Shown piece after piece: positions 37,665 to 47,527 of a stretch of 64,000 bases of DNA. The stretch lies in contig CAMPDW010000002.1 of the NCBI GenBank assembly GCA_946699565.1, positions 62,001 through 126,000 of the forward strand, written 5' to 3'. The position numbers were made by a program, and so were the translations under genes. Every line of letters starts with the position of its first letter. The first letter of the stretch is position 1. The DNA is from an uncultured Commensalibacter sp. (GTDB taxonomy: Bacteria; Pseudomonadota; Alphaproteobacteria; Acetobacterales; Acetobacteraceae). The notes below the pieces were generated by a model that was given only the letters and a program-made list of their open reading frames with translations, did not search any database and was not told the origin of the DNA.

Positions 37665-39083
37665 ATGGATATTACTAATTTCATTAATGCTTTAAATAAA
37701 ATACTTGATCCTCAGGATATTATTACCGATTCAAAAGAAAAAATTACCTATGATACTGATTGGCGGGGTATTTTTCATAATGACTGTCTTGCAGTTGTCC
37801 GCCCTAAAACAACCCAACAAGTCGCAGATATTGTTAAATTATGCGATAAGTTTAAAATAGCCATCGTTCCGCAAGGTGGAAATACAAGCCTTGTAGGAGG
37901 TGCAACGCCTATTTTCAATCAAAATCAAATTATTCTCAGTCTAAATCGAATGAATAAGGTTCGAGACATCAATAAAATAGATTATACAATAACGGCTGAA
38001 GCTGGAGTTATATTAGAAGAGGCCCAGAATATTGCGCTTCAATCAGATTTATATTTACCTATTATGATTTCATCACAAGGTTCTGCACAAATTGGTGGAA
38101 TTATAGCAACTAATGCCGGGGGAAATAATACTCTACGCTATGGAAATACACGCGAATTTGTGCTTGGACTTGAAGTGGTTACTGCCAACGGTGAAATTCT
38201 AAACATTTTACACCATTTACGTAAAGACAATACAGGTTATGATCTTAAACAGTTTTTTATTGGTTCTGAAGGAACCTTGGGAATTATTACCGCTGCAGTG
38301 CTTCAACTTCATGCAAAACCCAAATCAACGGAAGTTGCACTTTGTGCCCTTAACGATACTCATCAAGCTTTAAAGCTTTTAAGATTGTTTCACCAATATA
38401 ATCCTGCTGCTTTGCAAGCTTTTGAATATATCTCAGGAGCCGCTATGAAAATGCTTCAAAAATACATTGATGATGTAGTTTTTCCACTTGAGACAGAAAC
38501 TTCAACCTATATTTTAGTTGAATTAGCATTACCTCAAGAAGGAGATAGTCTCAAAATATTATTAGAAACTATTCTTGAAGCAGCACTTAAACAAGAAATA
38601 ATTGTTGATGCGGTTTTAGCTGAAAATGAAAAGCAACAATTAAATTTATGGAAATTAAGAGAGGAACAAGCTGAATCACAAAAAAGAGCTGGGGCAAATA
38701 TCAAAAACGATGTTTCCGTACCTATTTTTGCCATTCCAGAATTCATTGAACGTGCAACACAAGCTTGTGAAAAGCTATATCCAGCTATTCGTGTTACACC
38801 TTTTGGACATTTGGGAGATGGGAATATTCATTTCAATCTGGTTCAACCTGAAAATGATAATCCTACAAATTTTATGCAAAAAAGTCATGCTTTAATGGAT
38901 GCAGTATGTAAAATAGTCTTTGATCTAAATGGCTCCTTTTCAGCGGAACATGGTGTGGGACAACTTAAAAATTATATGATGTTAAATTGGAAAAACAACA
39001 CTGAATTATCCCTTATGAAAAAAATAAAAAAAACGCTTGATCCTAATAATCTTTTGAATCCAGGCAAAATATTTCCAGAATAG
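37665..39083 (+). CDS. FAD-linked 2-hydroxyacid dehydrogenase/oxidase (GlcD/D2HGDH family)
   Basis: About 472 residues. The N-terminal PCMH-type FAD-binding domain holds VPQGGNTSLVGGATP and GGIIATNAGGNNTLRYGNTRE. The C-terminal domain has the family's HLGDGNIHFNL and SAEHGVGQLKNYM, which bind substrate and metal. Relatives oxidise D-2-hydroxyglutarate, D-lactate or glycolate; the exact substrate cannot be read here. ATG 37665 is preferred over the in-frame GTG at 37653. It follows the coiled-coil gene by 14 bases and is followed by a long hairpin. Confidence 0.88.
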   Translation: MDITNFINALNKILDPQDIITDSKEKITYDTDWRGIFHNDCLAVVRPKTTQQVADIVKLCDKFKIAIVPQGGNTSLVGGATPIFNQNQIILSLNRMNKVRDINKIDYTITAEAGVILEEAQNIALQSDLYLPIMISSQGSAQIGGIIATNAGGNNTLRYGNTREFVLGLEVVTANGEILNILHHLRKDNTGYDLKQFFIGSEGTLGIITAAVLQLHAKPKSTEVALCALNDTHQALKLLRLFHQYNPAALQAFEYISGAAMKMLQKYIDDVVFPLETETSTYILVELALPQEGDSLKILLETILEAALKQEIIVDAVLAENEKQQLNLWKLREEQAESQKRAGANIKNDVSVPIFAIPEFIERATQACEKLYPAIRVTPFGHLGDGNIHFNLVQPENDNPTNFMQKSHALMDAVCKIVFDLNGSFSAEHGVGQLKNYMMLNWKNNTELSLMKKIKKTLDPNNLLNPGKIFPE

Positions 39084-39126
39084 TCAAATTTATAGTATCA
39101 ATGTTAAATTAAGAAAAAAAATAGCC

Positions 39127-39174
39127 TAGCAATATTTTATTCTTGCATTAATTGCGTAGAATAAAATATTGCTA
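39127..39174 (+). terminator. Long AT-rich hairpin after the FAD dehydrogenase gene
   Basis: A perfect 17-bp inverted repeat (TAGCAATATTTTATTCT / AGAATAAAATATTGCTA) with a 14-base loop, 43 bases after the stop codon and 80 bases before lptF. There is no long T run after it, so it is a possible terminator or mRNA-end structure rather than a standard intrinsic terminator. Confidence 0.5.
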
Positions 39175-39254
39175 TTATCATTCTTTCAATCATTATTTTT
39201 ATTTTGTATTTAAATAAAGAGAGTTCTTTTAGGTAAAAAGCAGGATAGTATCAA

Positions 39255-40415
39255 ATGCATTTTTTAACATTCTTGCGTCTACCTATGATTGACCGTTATA
39301 TTTTACGTCAATTATTAATTGCACTTATTGCAACAACAGGTGGATTGGCGGCCTTAATATGGCTTACACAATCTTTACGCTTTGTGTCCCTTGTTGTTGA
39401 AAGAGGACTTTCCCTAAAGGTTTTTTTACAATTAACTGGTTTATTAATTCCATCTTTCATTGCAGTTATTCTTCCCATTACAACCTTTGTTGTCGTACAA
39501 TTTATTTATCAACGTCTTGATGGGGACCGAGAAATTATTGTCATGCGTGCTGCAGGGATATCCTCATATTCCCTTGCCAGGCCTGGCATGATATGTTCTG
39601 TCATTTCAATGCTTTTTTGTTATCTATTAAATATATGGGTTGTTCCAATTTCATACCATAATTTTAGAAAATTCGAGTTCAAAATTCGAAATAAAATGGC
39701 AGCCTTTATGTTGGAAGAAGGCGTTTTTACAAACGCCTCTGATAATTTAACTGTTTATATTAAATCCAAAGATAGTAATGGCAATTTACAAGGCATCCTT
39801 ATTGAGGATGACCGCCAACCTAATAATAAAGCAACAATCCTGGCAGAAAGAGGAAATCTAGTTGTTTTAAATGATCAACCCCAAGTTGTCCTCTTTAATG
39901 GCTCTAGAGAGGTAATTGATCATAAAACAGGTCGTTTAAACACCTTAAATTTCCAAAGAAATACTATTGATCTGTCATCAAATCGAAATGATGCTGCACG
40001 ATCACGTGATGCTACAGAAATGTCAATTTATGAATTACTACACCCTGATTCTGAAGAAGTAGCCAATAAAGATTATGGCAAACTTGCTGTTGAAGCGCAC
40101 AGACGGTTAACCTCTCCGTTAACCATTCTTTCCTTTACCTTGATTGCCCTTGTAAGTATCTTGAAAGGTAATTTTGCTCGATTTGGCAATATTTTAAGAC
40201 CTTTAGCTGCCATTTTTACAATCGTTGGATTATTAGCAGCCTCTCTTATTATGCAAAACCTAGCCAGCCGCAATACAAATCTAATCTTTTTAATGTGGGT
40301 TATTTCAATATTACCTGGAATTATCGCCAGCCTTATTTTATTTGGGTCTGAAATTATCCTTAAACTTCAACATTATTCTTTCTCATTGCTATCGCTTCCC
40401 AGCCGAAAGTCATAG
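39255..40415 (+). CDS. lptF: LPS export system permease LptF
   Basis: A 386-residue LptF/G-family permease. With LptG and the LptB ATPase it extracts LPS from the inner membrane toward the periplasmic bridge. It has N-terminal helices (MIDRYILRQLLIALIATTGG onward), a periplasmic beta-jellyroll (about 140-260) and C-terminal helices. ATG 39255 has AGGA nine bases upstream; an in-frame ATG at 39285 is a shorter alternative. It leads the lptF-lptG-lptD-surA-rsmA operon. lptB is not in the window. Confidence 0.93.
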   Translation: MHFLTFLRLPMIDRYILRQLLIALIATTGGLAALIWLTQSLRFVSLVVERGLSLKVFLQLTGLLIPSFIAVILPITTFVVVQFIYQRLDGDREIIVMRAAGISSYSLARPGMICSVISMLFCYLLNIWVVPISYHNFRKFEFKIRNKMAAFMLEEGVFTNASDNLTVYIKSKDSNGNLQGILIEDDRQPNNKATILAERGNLVVLNDQPQVVLFNGSREVIDHKTGRLNTLNFQRNTIDLSSNRNDAARSRDATEMSIYELLHPDSEEVANKDYGKLAVEAHRRLTSPLTILSFTLIALVSILKGNFARFGNILRPLAAIFTIVGLLAASLIMQNLASRNTNLIFLMWVISILPGIIASLILFGSEIILKLQHYSFSLLSLPSRKS

Positions 40416-40418
40416 ATT

Positions 40419-41537
40419 ATGTTGGTTGCTTACACAATTTCAATTTATATTGCTCGGCAGTTCTTTTCGGCATCCATATCTATGATCCTTGCCTTAACAG
40501 GTTTAGTATCTTTATTTGATTTCATTGATTTACTACGGCGTATTGCAACAAGACCTGGTGTTTCAACAAGTATTGTTGCTTATATCGCGCTTGATCATGT
40601 CCCCAATTTCTGTATGCAAATCCTTCCTTTTGGAATTTTATTGGGTGGAATTATTTGCTTTTGGAAATTAACCCGTTCATCAGAACTTATCGTCACAAGA
40701 GCCGCAGGGATTTCTGCATGGCAATTTTTGCTAGCCCCTATAGTTTGTGCTTTCATGATAGGACTATTTTCAACTTTAATTATATCGCCTGTTTCGTCAA
40801 CTTTATACAGACAAGCGGAAATCCTTGACCAAACTTATTTAACAACTGGTGGCGGTAAATTAACCAACATGTCTGGTGGTTCTTTGTGGATAAGACAATC
40901 AGATCATGAAATTACATCCAAGGGTGTGGCAATTTTACATGCCCAAGAAGTTCATGTTAAAAATCGTAATTTATATCTTAACGGTATTAGTGTTTTTAGA
41001 TTAGATGAAGAAAATCATTTACTTGAACGTATTGAATCCCCTTCAGGATATTTACAACATAATCTTTACTGGGTGTTATATAATGCTTATTCTGTAAGGC
41101 CAAATAAATTTCCAGTCCAATTGGGAACAACCAAAATTCAAACTAATTTAACTTTACATAATATCGAAGACAGTTTTTCATCTCCAGAAACGTTATCTTT
41201 TTGGGCATTACCGGGATTTATAAAATTGTTAGACAAATCTGGTTTCTCTTCCATCAGCCATCGGCTTCATTTCCAAGCTTTATTGGCACAACCCTTATTA
41301 GCGAGCACCATGGCGCTTGTTGCTGCCGGATTTGCAACACGATCAACACGTCGAGGTGGTGTTGCAAGAATGATTGGCTCAGGTGTAGCAGCAGGATTTG
41401 CCTTATTTACGATATCAAAAATTGCTGAACGTTTTGGAGAATCTGGTGCGTTACCTACTTTCATTGCTGCATGGGCACCAACAATTGCTGGATTGTGCTT
41501 GGCAATATCCCTTCTTATTCATCTGGAAGATGGCTGA
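40419..41537 (+). CDS. lptG: LPS export system permease LptG
   Basis: A 372-residue partner of LptF with the same layout: two N-terminal helix pairs, a periplasmic domain (about 135-270) and a C-terminal helix set (HFQALLAQPLLASTMALVAA onward). It starts three bases after lptF. The lptD start codon shares bases with its stop codon (TGATG), implying coupling. A TGTGGATAA 9-mer lies within the gene by codon use (SLWIRQ) and is probably coincidental. Confidence 0.93.
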   Translation: MLVAYTISIYIARQFFSASISMILALTGLVSLFDFIDLLRRIATRPGVSTSIVAYIALDHVPNFCMQILPFGILLGGIICFWKLTRSSELIVTRAAGISAWQFLLAPIVCAFMIGLFSTLIISPVSSTLYRQAEILDQTYLTTGGGKLTNMSGGSLWIRQSDHEITSKGVAILHAQEVHVKNRNLYLNGISVFRLDEENHLLERIESPSGYLQHNLYWVLYNAYSVRPNKFPVQLGTTKIQTNLTLHNIEDSFSSPETLSFWALPGFIKLLDKSGFSSISHRLHFQALLAQPLLASTMALVAAGFATRSTRRGGVARMIGSGVAAGFALFTISKIAERFGESGALPTFIAAWAPTIAGLCLAISLLIHLEDG

Positions 41538-43915
41538 TGTATAAATCTATATCCTCCTTACTTATCAAAAAATTATTAAAAGCAAGAATCCTTCAGAATC
41601 AATATTATTCTTTTCTTGCCTTTAGTATTTTAAGTGGTTCTTTTATTACCAATTTTTGGATATTTACCTCTGTTGCACAGGCTCAACAACAAATGCAAAT
41701 GGCACATAGTAACATTGGTAAAACTAATGGCGCACCTTTTTCTGGCAAAGATCCCATTACATTTCAAGCAGATAAGGTATCTTATGATTCCAAGGCTGGA
41801 GAGGTTGTCTGGGAAGGAGATGTCCATATTTGGCAAAACGATCACACATTACGAGCTGACAAGGTTATTTACAATAAAACGACAAATATCGCTACGGCAT
41901 CTGGCAATGTTGCTATGATTGAACCCGATGGAGAAATTTTATTTACGCAACATAGCCAACTAGGAAATAATATGCAAGAAGGCGTGATGGATCAGGTTTA
42001 TGCCTTATTGGCTGATAATGGAAAACTTGCTGCTAATGGTGCACGCCGTACAGGAGGCAAGGTTCATGATTTTAGCCGATCCGTTTATACAGCCTGTCCT
42101 ATCTGTGCAAAGAATCCTAAGAAATCACCCTTCTGGCAATTTCGTTCTTATCAAGCCATTCGGGATATGGAAAACCAACGTATTGATTTTTCTGATACCT
42201 TTATAGATTTTTTAGGAGTTCCAGTATTTTACATGCCGTTTTTTTCCATTACTGATCCATCCGTTAAACGACGCAGCGGTTTTTTAATCCCTAGCTTTAG
42301 CTGGAGCAGTAAATATATTGGTGCCTATACAACGGTTCCCTATTACTGGGCCATTAATAAATGGTCTGATGCAACATTCATCCCTCTTTTTTCAACAAAG
42401 ACAGGTCCACAACTTTCAACTGTTTATCGTGCCCGCTTCAACAAAGGAATGTTAAGAGTCGAAGGTGGCGTTGCTGATGATACTGTTGGACAACATGCCT
42501 GGTACAATTCTTATGCAGATCGTAACATCGAAAAATTTAAGAAAGGTGCTCAGGGTTATTTATTCCTTAAAACAGAATGGTCTCTCAATAATTACTGGCG
42601 CTATGGTGCCAATATCAATGTCGCTAGTTCAGCAAATTATATGCGTGATTATCGTATTAACGGTTATGGACAGGATACATTAGAATCCGATTTTTATTTT
42701 GAAGGATTTGGAGAGGGTTCCTATTCAAAAGTTAATGTTCAAGCTTTCCAAGGATTAAATCGTGGAGTTATCAACAACTCTGACCTTCCCTTTTCACTTC
42801 CAAGATATACTTACAGTTATTTTGGTCAGCCTGATGCTTTGGGAGGAAGATTTTCTTTAAATACAACTGACTTTATTCTTTACCGCCCCCGTGGCGTAAA
42901 CGACCAGCGGGGTGAAGTTGCACTAAATTGGGATAGACCTTTTAATGATAATGCAGGAAGAAAATGGTTGATTACCCTTCATATTGATTCCAATATTTAT
43001 CGTGCAAGCCATCTTGACGAACAACCTCTCTATTTAAAGACAAAAAAGCGTCAATTTACAGGACAGGCATTACCTACTTTTGCCGTTAAAATGAATTGGC
43101 CCTTTATGAGAGAATTTCATGTTGGCGATTCAACAGGTACACAATTGCTTGAACCCATTGTTCAATTAATTGCGGCACCTCATTCAAAAGGAGGCCGTCA
43201 TTTCCTAATGGCAAACGAAGACAGTTTAAATTATGAATTTACTGATACCACACTCTTTGCTTTAAACCGTTTCCAAGGAACAGACCGTTTGGATGGCGGA
43301 GCCCGTGCTAATATTGGTATTCATGGAAATTGGACTTGGAATGGTCATCAGATTGATTTCTTGGTTGGGCAAAGTTATCAGGAACATATTCAAAAACATA
43401 TGCCCCCTTATTCAGGGCTTAACCATCATATGTCTGATATTGTATCCCGTTTGCGAGTATCCCCCATTCAATGGCTTACCGCTACAGGAAGAACCAGAAT
43501 TGATCCTTATAATGGAAAAGTCAATTTTGCTGATGCTTTATTTAATTTTGGTTTTTCACATTTTGGTATTAATGGTGGATATATTTATGAACCTGCCACC
43601 CCTTATTATTATTTCATGAGAAATCCCTATTCTCATGAGGGGGCTTCTGATCTATATTGGAAAAAAACAAACGAATTCACTCTCGGTTTATCAACGGACT
43701 GGAAATACTGGCATGCTTCTGCTTTTGGAAGAAGAAGTATATCTCGTAAAGAAACTGTTGCTTACGGAGGAACAATTGGATATAGAAATGATTGCTTTAG
43801 TGCTGACGTAATCTACTTCAAACAAAAAACCATGATCAATGGTGAAGAAAATAGTGACATGGTTTTATTTATGCTTAACTTTAAAACAATTGGTGTATTT
43901 GGAATTAACGGATGA
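41537..43915 (+). CDS. lptD: LPS-assembly outer-membrane protein LptD
   Basis: About 792 residues from ATG 41537. An ATG 66 bases earlier lies within lptG and was rejected because the TGATG overlap and the basic-hydrophobic signal region (MYKSISSLL...SVAQAQ) begin here. A predicted cleavage is near VAQAQ. The periplasmic OstA/LptA-like domain (about 70-190; ITFQADKVSYDSKAGEVVWEGD) precedes a beta-barrel. Cysteines at YTACPICAKN may serve the disulfide network. LptD inserts LPS into the outer leaflet with LptE. The surA start overlaps its stop. Confidence 0.95.
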   Translation: MYKSISSLLIKKLLKARILQNQYYSFLAFSILSGSFITNFWIFTSVAQAQQQMQMAHSNIGKTNGAPFSGKDPITFQADKVSYDSKAGEVVWEGDVHIWQNDHTLRADKVIYNKTTNIATASGNVAMIEPDGEILFTQHSQLGNNMQEGVMDQVYALLADNGKLAANGARRTGGKVHDFSRSVYTACPICAKNPKKSPFWQFRSYQAIRDMENQRIDFSDTFIDFLGVPVFYMPFFSITDPSVKRRSGFLIPSFSWSSKYIGAYTTVPYYWAINKWSDATFIPLFSTKTGPQLSTVYRARFNKGMLRVEGGVADDTVGQHAWYNSYADRNIEKFKKGAQGYLFLKTEWSLNNYWRYGANINVASSANYMRDYRINGYGQDTLESDFYFEGFGEGSYSKVNVQAFQGLNRGVINNSDLPFSLPRYTYSYFGQPDALGGRFSLNTTDFILYRPRGVNDQRGEVALNWDRPFNDNAGRKWLITLHIDSNIYRASHLDEQPLYLKTKKRQFTGQALPTFAVKMNWPFMREFHVGDSTGTQLLEPIVQLIAAPHSKGGRHFLMANEDSLNYEFTDTTLFALNRFQGTDRLDGGARANIGIHGNWTWNGHQIDFLVGQSYQEHIQKHMPPYSGLNHHMSDIVSRLRVSPIQWLTATGRTRIDPYNGKVNFADALFNFGFSHFGINGGYIYEPATPYYYFMRNPYSHEGASDLYWKKTNEFTLGLSTDWKYWHASAFGRRSISRKETVAYGGTIGYRNDCFSADVIYFKQKTMINGEENSDMVLFMLNFKTIGVFGING

Positions 43916-45387
43916 TGACAAATATTCAACATATAATTTCAAAAATTTCAATGAAGTTTAAACATTATATTATTCCTGTAATTACAATAAGTTGTTTTTT
44001 TTCCATTAATCATCCCGCTTCTTTTGCAGCGACAAAAAAACATCACGTTCTTTCTCAAAATTCCTCTAATACATTGAACAATAATGAAGATCTATCATCT
44101 TCCAACAAATCTATTGACGATGAGAATAAAATTATTGCCATTATCAATGGACAATTACTTACACAACGTGATGTTAACAACCGTGAAAAATTATTTCAAT
44201 TAACAGCTGGAATTCGTTTGGATCCACAAGTTATGCAACATATGCGACCACAGTTAATCAAACAAATGATTACTGAACGTTTACATATCCAAGAAATGTT
44301 AAGACGCAATATAAATATATCCCCAGAACAAATTGCAAAAGCAATTGCTGGTATTGAAAAACAGAATAATATGCCAGAACATGCATTAAAGAATAAACTT
44401 ACTCAAGATGATGTTTCCTTGACAACGTTGATAGATCAAATTCGCTTGCAATTAGGATGGGTAAAAGTAGTTCAACAAGAGCTTGGCACCCAATCCCATA
44501 TTACAGCAAAAGAAGTAGAACAACGTGAAACAGCTTTAAAACAAGAAGTGGGGCAACCAGAATACCTTATCAATGAAATTTTTGTTCCAGTGGAAAACGC
44601 AAGGCATCCAGAACAGGAATTACAATTTACCGAAACCATTATCCAACAACTACGCAATGGTGCAGCATTCCCCATTGTCGCTGCACAATTTTCACAATCA
44701 CAAAGTGCATTACAAGGTGGTGCACTAGGATGGGTACAAGAAGATAACCTTGATCCAGAAGTTGTAAACATTGCCCGAAAAATGCCTATTGGCGCTATTT
44801 CAAATCCAATTAAAGTAGCAGGAGGTTATGTTATTGCTATGCTTAGCGGGCGTAGAACAATTGGAAATGAAATGGGTACTTTAATGAGAATAAAACAGAT
44901 TTTTCTACCTTTTAATTCAAAATTAAATCCTCAACAACCTACGGCCCAACAAGTTACAACCCTTAATCTTTCCACAAAATTAAAAAGCACGCTTCATAGC
45001 TGTCAAGAAGTTGAAAAAATAAATAAAAAAGCTGACAATATTAAGCTTTCAGACCCAGGTGAGCTTCAACTGGAACGTTTAAATCCTGAAATGACCACTA
45101 TTCTTAAAGATTTACAACCCCATCAAATGAGTAAACCTCTTGTCTCTTATGATGGAATTTCTTTAATTATGGTCTGTTCAAAAGAACGCAAAAATCTTTC
45201 TGATATTTCTGCAAGTGAAATTGCTAACCAACTACTTAATCAACGTGTAGAACAAGCTTCCTTGCAATTGGATCGCGATTTGCATAGACAAGCTATTATT
45301 GAATATCATACTCCTATACAAAATAATGAATCAGATCAAAAACAACCAGCAAAACTACATTCCACCCTTAAAAGACACCATCCATAA
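43912..45387 (+). CDS. surA: Periplasmic peptidyl-prolyl isomerase/chaperone SurA
   Basis: A 491-residue SurA homologue that folds outer-membrane proteins in the periplasm. It has a signal-like N-terminus (hydrophobic IIPVITISCFFSI, cleavage likely after PASFAA), an N-terminal chaperone domain (about 60-200), and a recognisable parvulin domain (about 205-310; QFSQSQSALQGGALGWVQEDN). A second, weaker parvulin-like region follows. It overlaps lptD by four bases and extends into the rsmA start. It lies next to lptD, whose product is a known SurA client. Confidence 0.88.
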   Translation: MMTNIQHIISKISMKFKHYIIPVITISCFFSINHPASFAATKKHHVLSQNSSNTLNNNEDLSSSNKSIDDENKIIAIINGQLLTQRDVNNREKLFQLTAGIRLDPQVMQHMRPQLIKQMITERLHIQEMLRRNINISPEQIAKAIAGIEKQNNMPEHALKNKLTQDDVSLTTLIDQIRLQLGWVKVVQQELGTQSHITAKEVEQRETALKQEVGQPEYLINEIFVPVENARHPEQELQFTETIIQQLRNGAAFPIVAAQFSQSQSALQGGALGWVQEDNLDPEVVNIARKMPIGAISNPIKVAGGYVIAMLSGRRTIGNEMGTLMRIKQIFLPFNSKLNPQQPTAQQVTTLNLSTKLKSTLHSCQEVEKINKKADNIKLSDPGELQLERLNPEMTTILKDLQPHQMSKPLVSYDGISLIMVCSKERKNLSDISASEIANQLLNQRVEQASLQLDRDLHRQAIIEYHTPIQNNESDQKQPAKLHSTLKRHHP

Positions 45388-46177
45388 ATATAATTTTTTA
45401 GCAAAAAAATCTCTAGGTCAGCATTTTCTCCTTGACCCAAGAATTAATCAACAAATTATCGATTTAGCTGGTGACCTTACTAACAAAAATGTTATTGAAG
45501 TTGGACCCGGACCAGGTAGTCTAACGCGTGCAATTTTAGCAAGCAATGCAAAAACAGTAACAGGTGTAGAAATTGATCGTCGAGCCATCTATTTATTACG
45601 TGAATTACAGGAATTCTATCCTCATCGATTTACTATTATTGAAAAAAATGCTCTTGATCTAGATTTAACAACATTGTGTCCTAAACCAAGACAACTTATT
45701 GCAAATTTACCCTATAATATCAGCACATCCCTTTTGCTTAATTGGTTAAAACAAGCAACAAAATGGGAACGTTTAACTTTAATGTTTCAACAAGAAGTTG
45801 CCTATCGCATCTGTGCCGCTCCAAGTACAGAACATTATAGTCGTTTATCTATTATTTCTCAATGGATTGCACAGTGTTCTATCCTTAAAAAAATCCCTCC
45901 AGGTGCTTTTTCTCCTCCTCCCAAAATTTATTCAGCTGTTATTCAGATTCTTCCTCATAAAAAACAACCTTCAACCAAATTATTCAAATCTATGGAAATA
46001 ATTACTGCCGCTGCTTTTGGAAAACGCCGTAAAATGCTCCGAAGCTCATTAAAATCAATAAATGGAATTACACTACTTCAAAAGGCAAATATTGATGAAA
46101 AAAGAAGAGCCGAAACCCTAACTATTAATGAATTTGATTTATTAGCCCGTCTTTATCATGAAGAAAATCTCAAATAA
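45326..46177 (+). CDS. rsmA: 16S rRNA dimethyladenosine transferase RsmA
   Basis: About 283 residues; dimethylates A1518 and A1519 of 16S rRNA. KKSLGQHFLLDPRINQQI, the SAM motif VIEVGPGPGSLTRAIL, ANLPYNIST and the C-terminal helical block fit the family. ATG 45326 lies inside the surA 3' end (62-base overlap); an upstream TTG at 45299 is less likely. In most alphaproteobacteria pdxA sits between surA and rsmA, but here it is absent. The gene ends five bases from the convergent cfa. Confidence 0.94.
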   Translation: MNQIKNNQQNYIPPLKDTIHKYNFLAKKSLGQHFLLDPRINQQIIDLAGDLTNKNVIEVGPGPGSLTRAILASNAKTVTGVEIDRRAIYLLRELQEFYPHRFTIIEKNALDLDLTTLCPKPRQLIANLPYNISTSLLLNWLKQATKWERLTLMFQQEVAYRICAAPSTEHYSRLSIISQWIAQCSILKKIPPGAFSPPPKIYSAVIQILPHKKQPSTKLFKSMEIITAAAFGKRRKMLRSSLKSINGITLLQKANIDEKRRAETLTINEFDLLARLYHEENLK

Positions 46178-46182
46178 GCTAC

Positions 46183-47382
46183 TTAATTTTTAATCATATA
46201 ATCTCTAGTTATAGGAACCGCTGTCAATGAAGGAGAAATCTGCAATTGGAAATTCATATGATGATGATAATAAAAACATAATTCAGCTGCTGAAAGATAT
46301 AATTCAAACATACGGTAAAACCGTTCATCATACATATTGATTATTTTGTTCTTGTTGTTTTTAAAATTTTCCAACCAGAAATGGATAGTTTTAGCATAAT
46401 GTAAGCGTAGAATCTCACAATCCGTCACCCATAGACCACTTTTTTCCACTGCAGTAAATGTTTCACTTAAAGATGGAGAATACCCTCCTGGGAAAATATA
46501 TTTATTAATCCAAGCATTTGTTGAACCTGGGCCATCAGAACGACCTATCGAATGAAGAAGCATAACACCATCAGGTGTTAACAGTTTTTTCATTTCTTTA
46601 AAAAACTCTAGATAGTAATGAATTCCCACATGCTCAAACATACCAATTGATACAATACGATCAAAAACCCCATGAACCAGACGATAATCCATTAAATAAA
46701 AATGAACTTTATCTTCTAAATTTTTTTCATGAGCACGTTTCTTGGCGACCTGTAATTGTTCTTCAGAAAGTGTAATTCCCGTTACTTGTGCTCCATATTC
46801 TTTTGCAAGGAATAAAGCCATCCCTCCCCAACCACAACCAATATCAAGAATCCTTAGACCATATTTATGAATAAATAACTTATCAGCAATATGTTTTTTC
46901 TTGACAAACTGTGCTTCTTCCAAAGTTTCATTCCCAGTTTTAAAATAGGCACAAGAATATTGCATATCTTTATCTAAAAATAATGTATAAAGATCTTTCT
47001 TTAAATCATAATGATGAACAACATTTTTTTGAGATTGTGAAATTCGATTAAACTGTGTCCAAAAACGCTTTGAATAGCGAAGAAAGGAATTAACCTTTTC
47101 ACCCATATGATCTCCTTGAAGGTCAGTATCCATTAAGATGTTTAAGACATCATAAATTGAACATGCAACAGGTCGAATGGATCCTTCCATATAACCTTCA
47201 CCAAAAGCTAACCCTGGATTTATCAAAAGGCGCATACATATATTATAGGTTAGTAATTCGATACATGCATGATTTTTATTTTGAATAGAACCGTAAAATT
47301 TATGCTGATGATTAGGAAATATAACTTCTAAATATCCTTTTTTAATTAACCGCAAAAAAATAAAATCCAATAATTTCAACAT
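46183..47382 (-). CDS. cfa: Cyclopropane-fatty-acyl-phospholipid synthase
   Basis: A 399-residue SAM-dependent enzyme that adds a methylene group to unsaturated phospholipid acyl chains in the membrane. It has VVHHYDLKKDLYTLFLD and QYSCAYF, the SAM motif ILDIGCGWGGMALFLA, and IVSIGMFEHVG. The N-terminal lipid-binding region covers about 1-120. It is single-gene and convergent with rsmA. Acetobacteraceae commonly carry such enzymes and they may support acid tolerance; that role is inferred. Confidence 0.93.
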   Translation of the reverse strand: MLKLLDFIFLRLIKKGYLEVIFPNHQHKFYGSIQNKNHACIELLTYNICMRLLINPGLAFGEGYMEGSIRPVACSIYDVLNILMDTDLQGDHMGEKVNSFLRYSKRFWTQFNRISQSQKNVVHHYDLKKDLYTLFLDKDMQYSCAYFKTGNETLEEAQFVKKKHIADKLFIHKYGLRILDIGCGWGGMALFLAKEYGAQVTGITLSEEQLQVAKKRAHEKNLEDKVHFYLMDYRLVHGVFDRIVSIGMFEHVGIHYYLEFFKEMKKLLTPDGVMLLHSIGRSDGPGSTNAWINKYIFPGGYSPSLSETFTAVEKSGLWVTDCEILRLHYAKTIHFWLENFKNNKNKIINMYDERFYRMFELYLSAAELCFYYHHHMNFQLQISPSLTAVPITRDYMIKN

Positions 47383-47474
47383 ATTATTTTTATTTCTTTT
47401 AATTAAAAATAGTTTATGAAGTAAATAATCTCACCCTTTTATCAAATAGTAACGCAAATAATTTCGTTTGAATA

Positions 47475-47503
47475 GAAAAAAAACGAGAGGTTTTACCTCC
47501 CGT
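47475..47503 (-). terminator. Rho-independent terminator after rplI
   Basis: On the minus strand ACGGGAGGT, loop AAA, ACCTCTCGT and a run of eight T form a 9-bp stem (one G-T pair). It lies 25 bases beyond the rplI stop and closes the rpsF-rpsR-rplI operon. Confidence 0.85.
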
Positions 47504-47527
47504 CTAAATAAATCATAATATTTTATC

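Noticed and set aside
41471..41537. Earlier ATG as lptD start
   Set aside because: It lies within the conserved lptG 3' end; the TGATG overlap and the signal-peptide start at 41537 are better supported.
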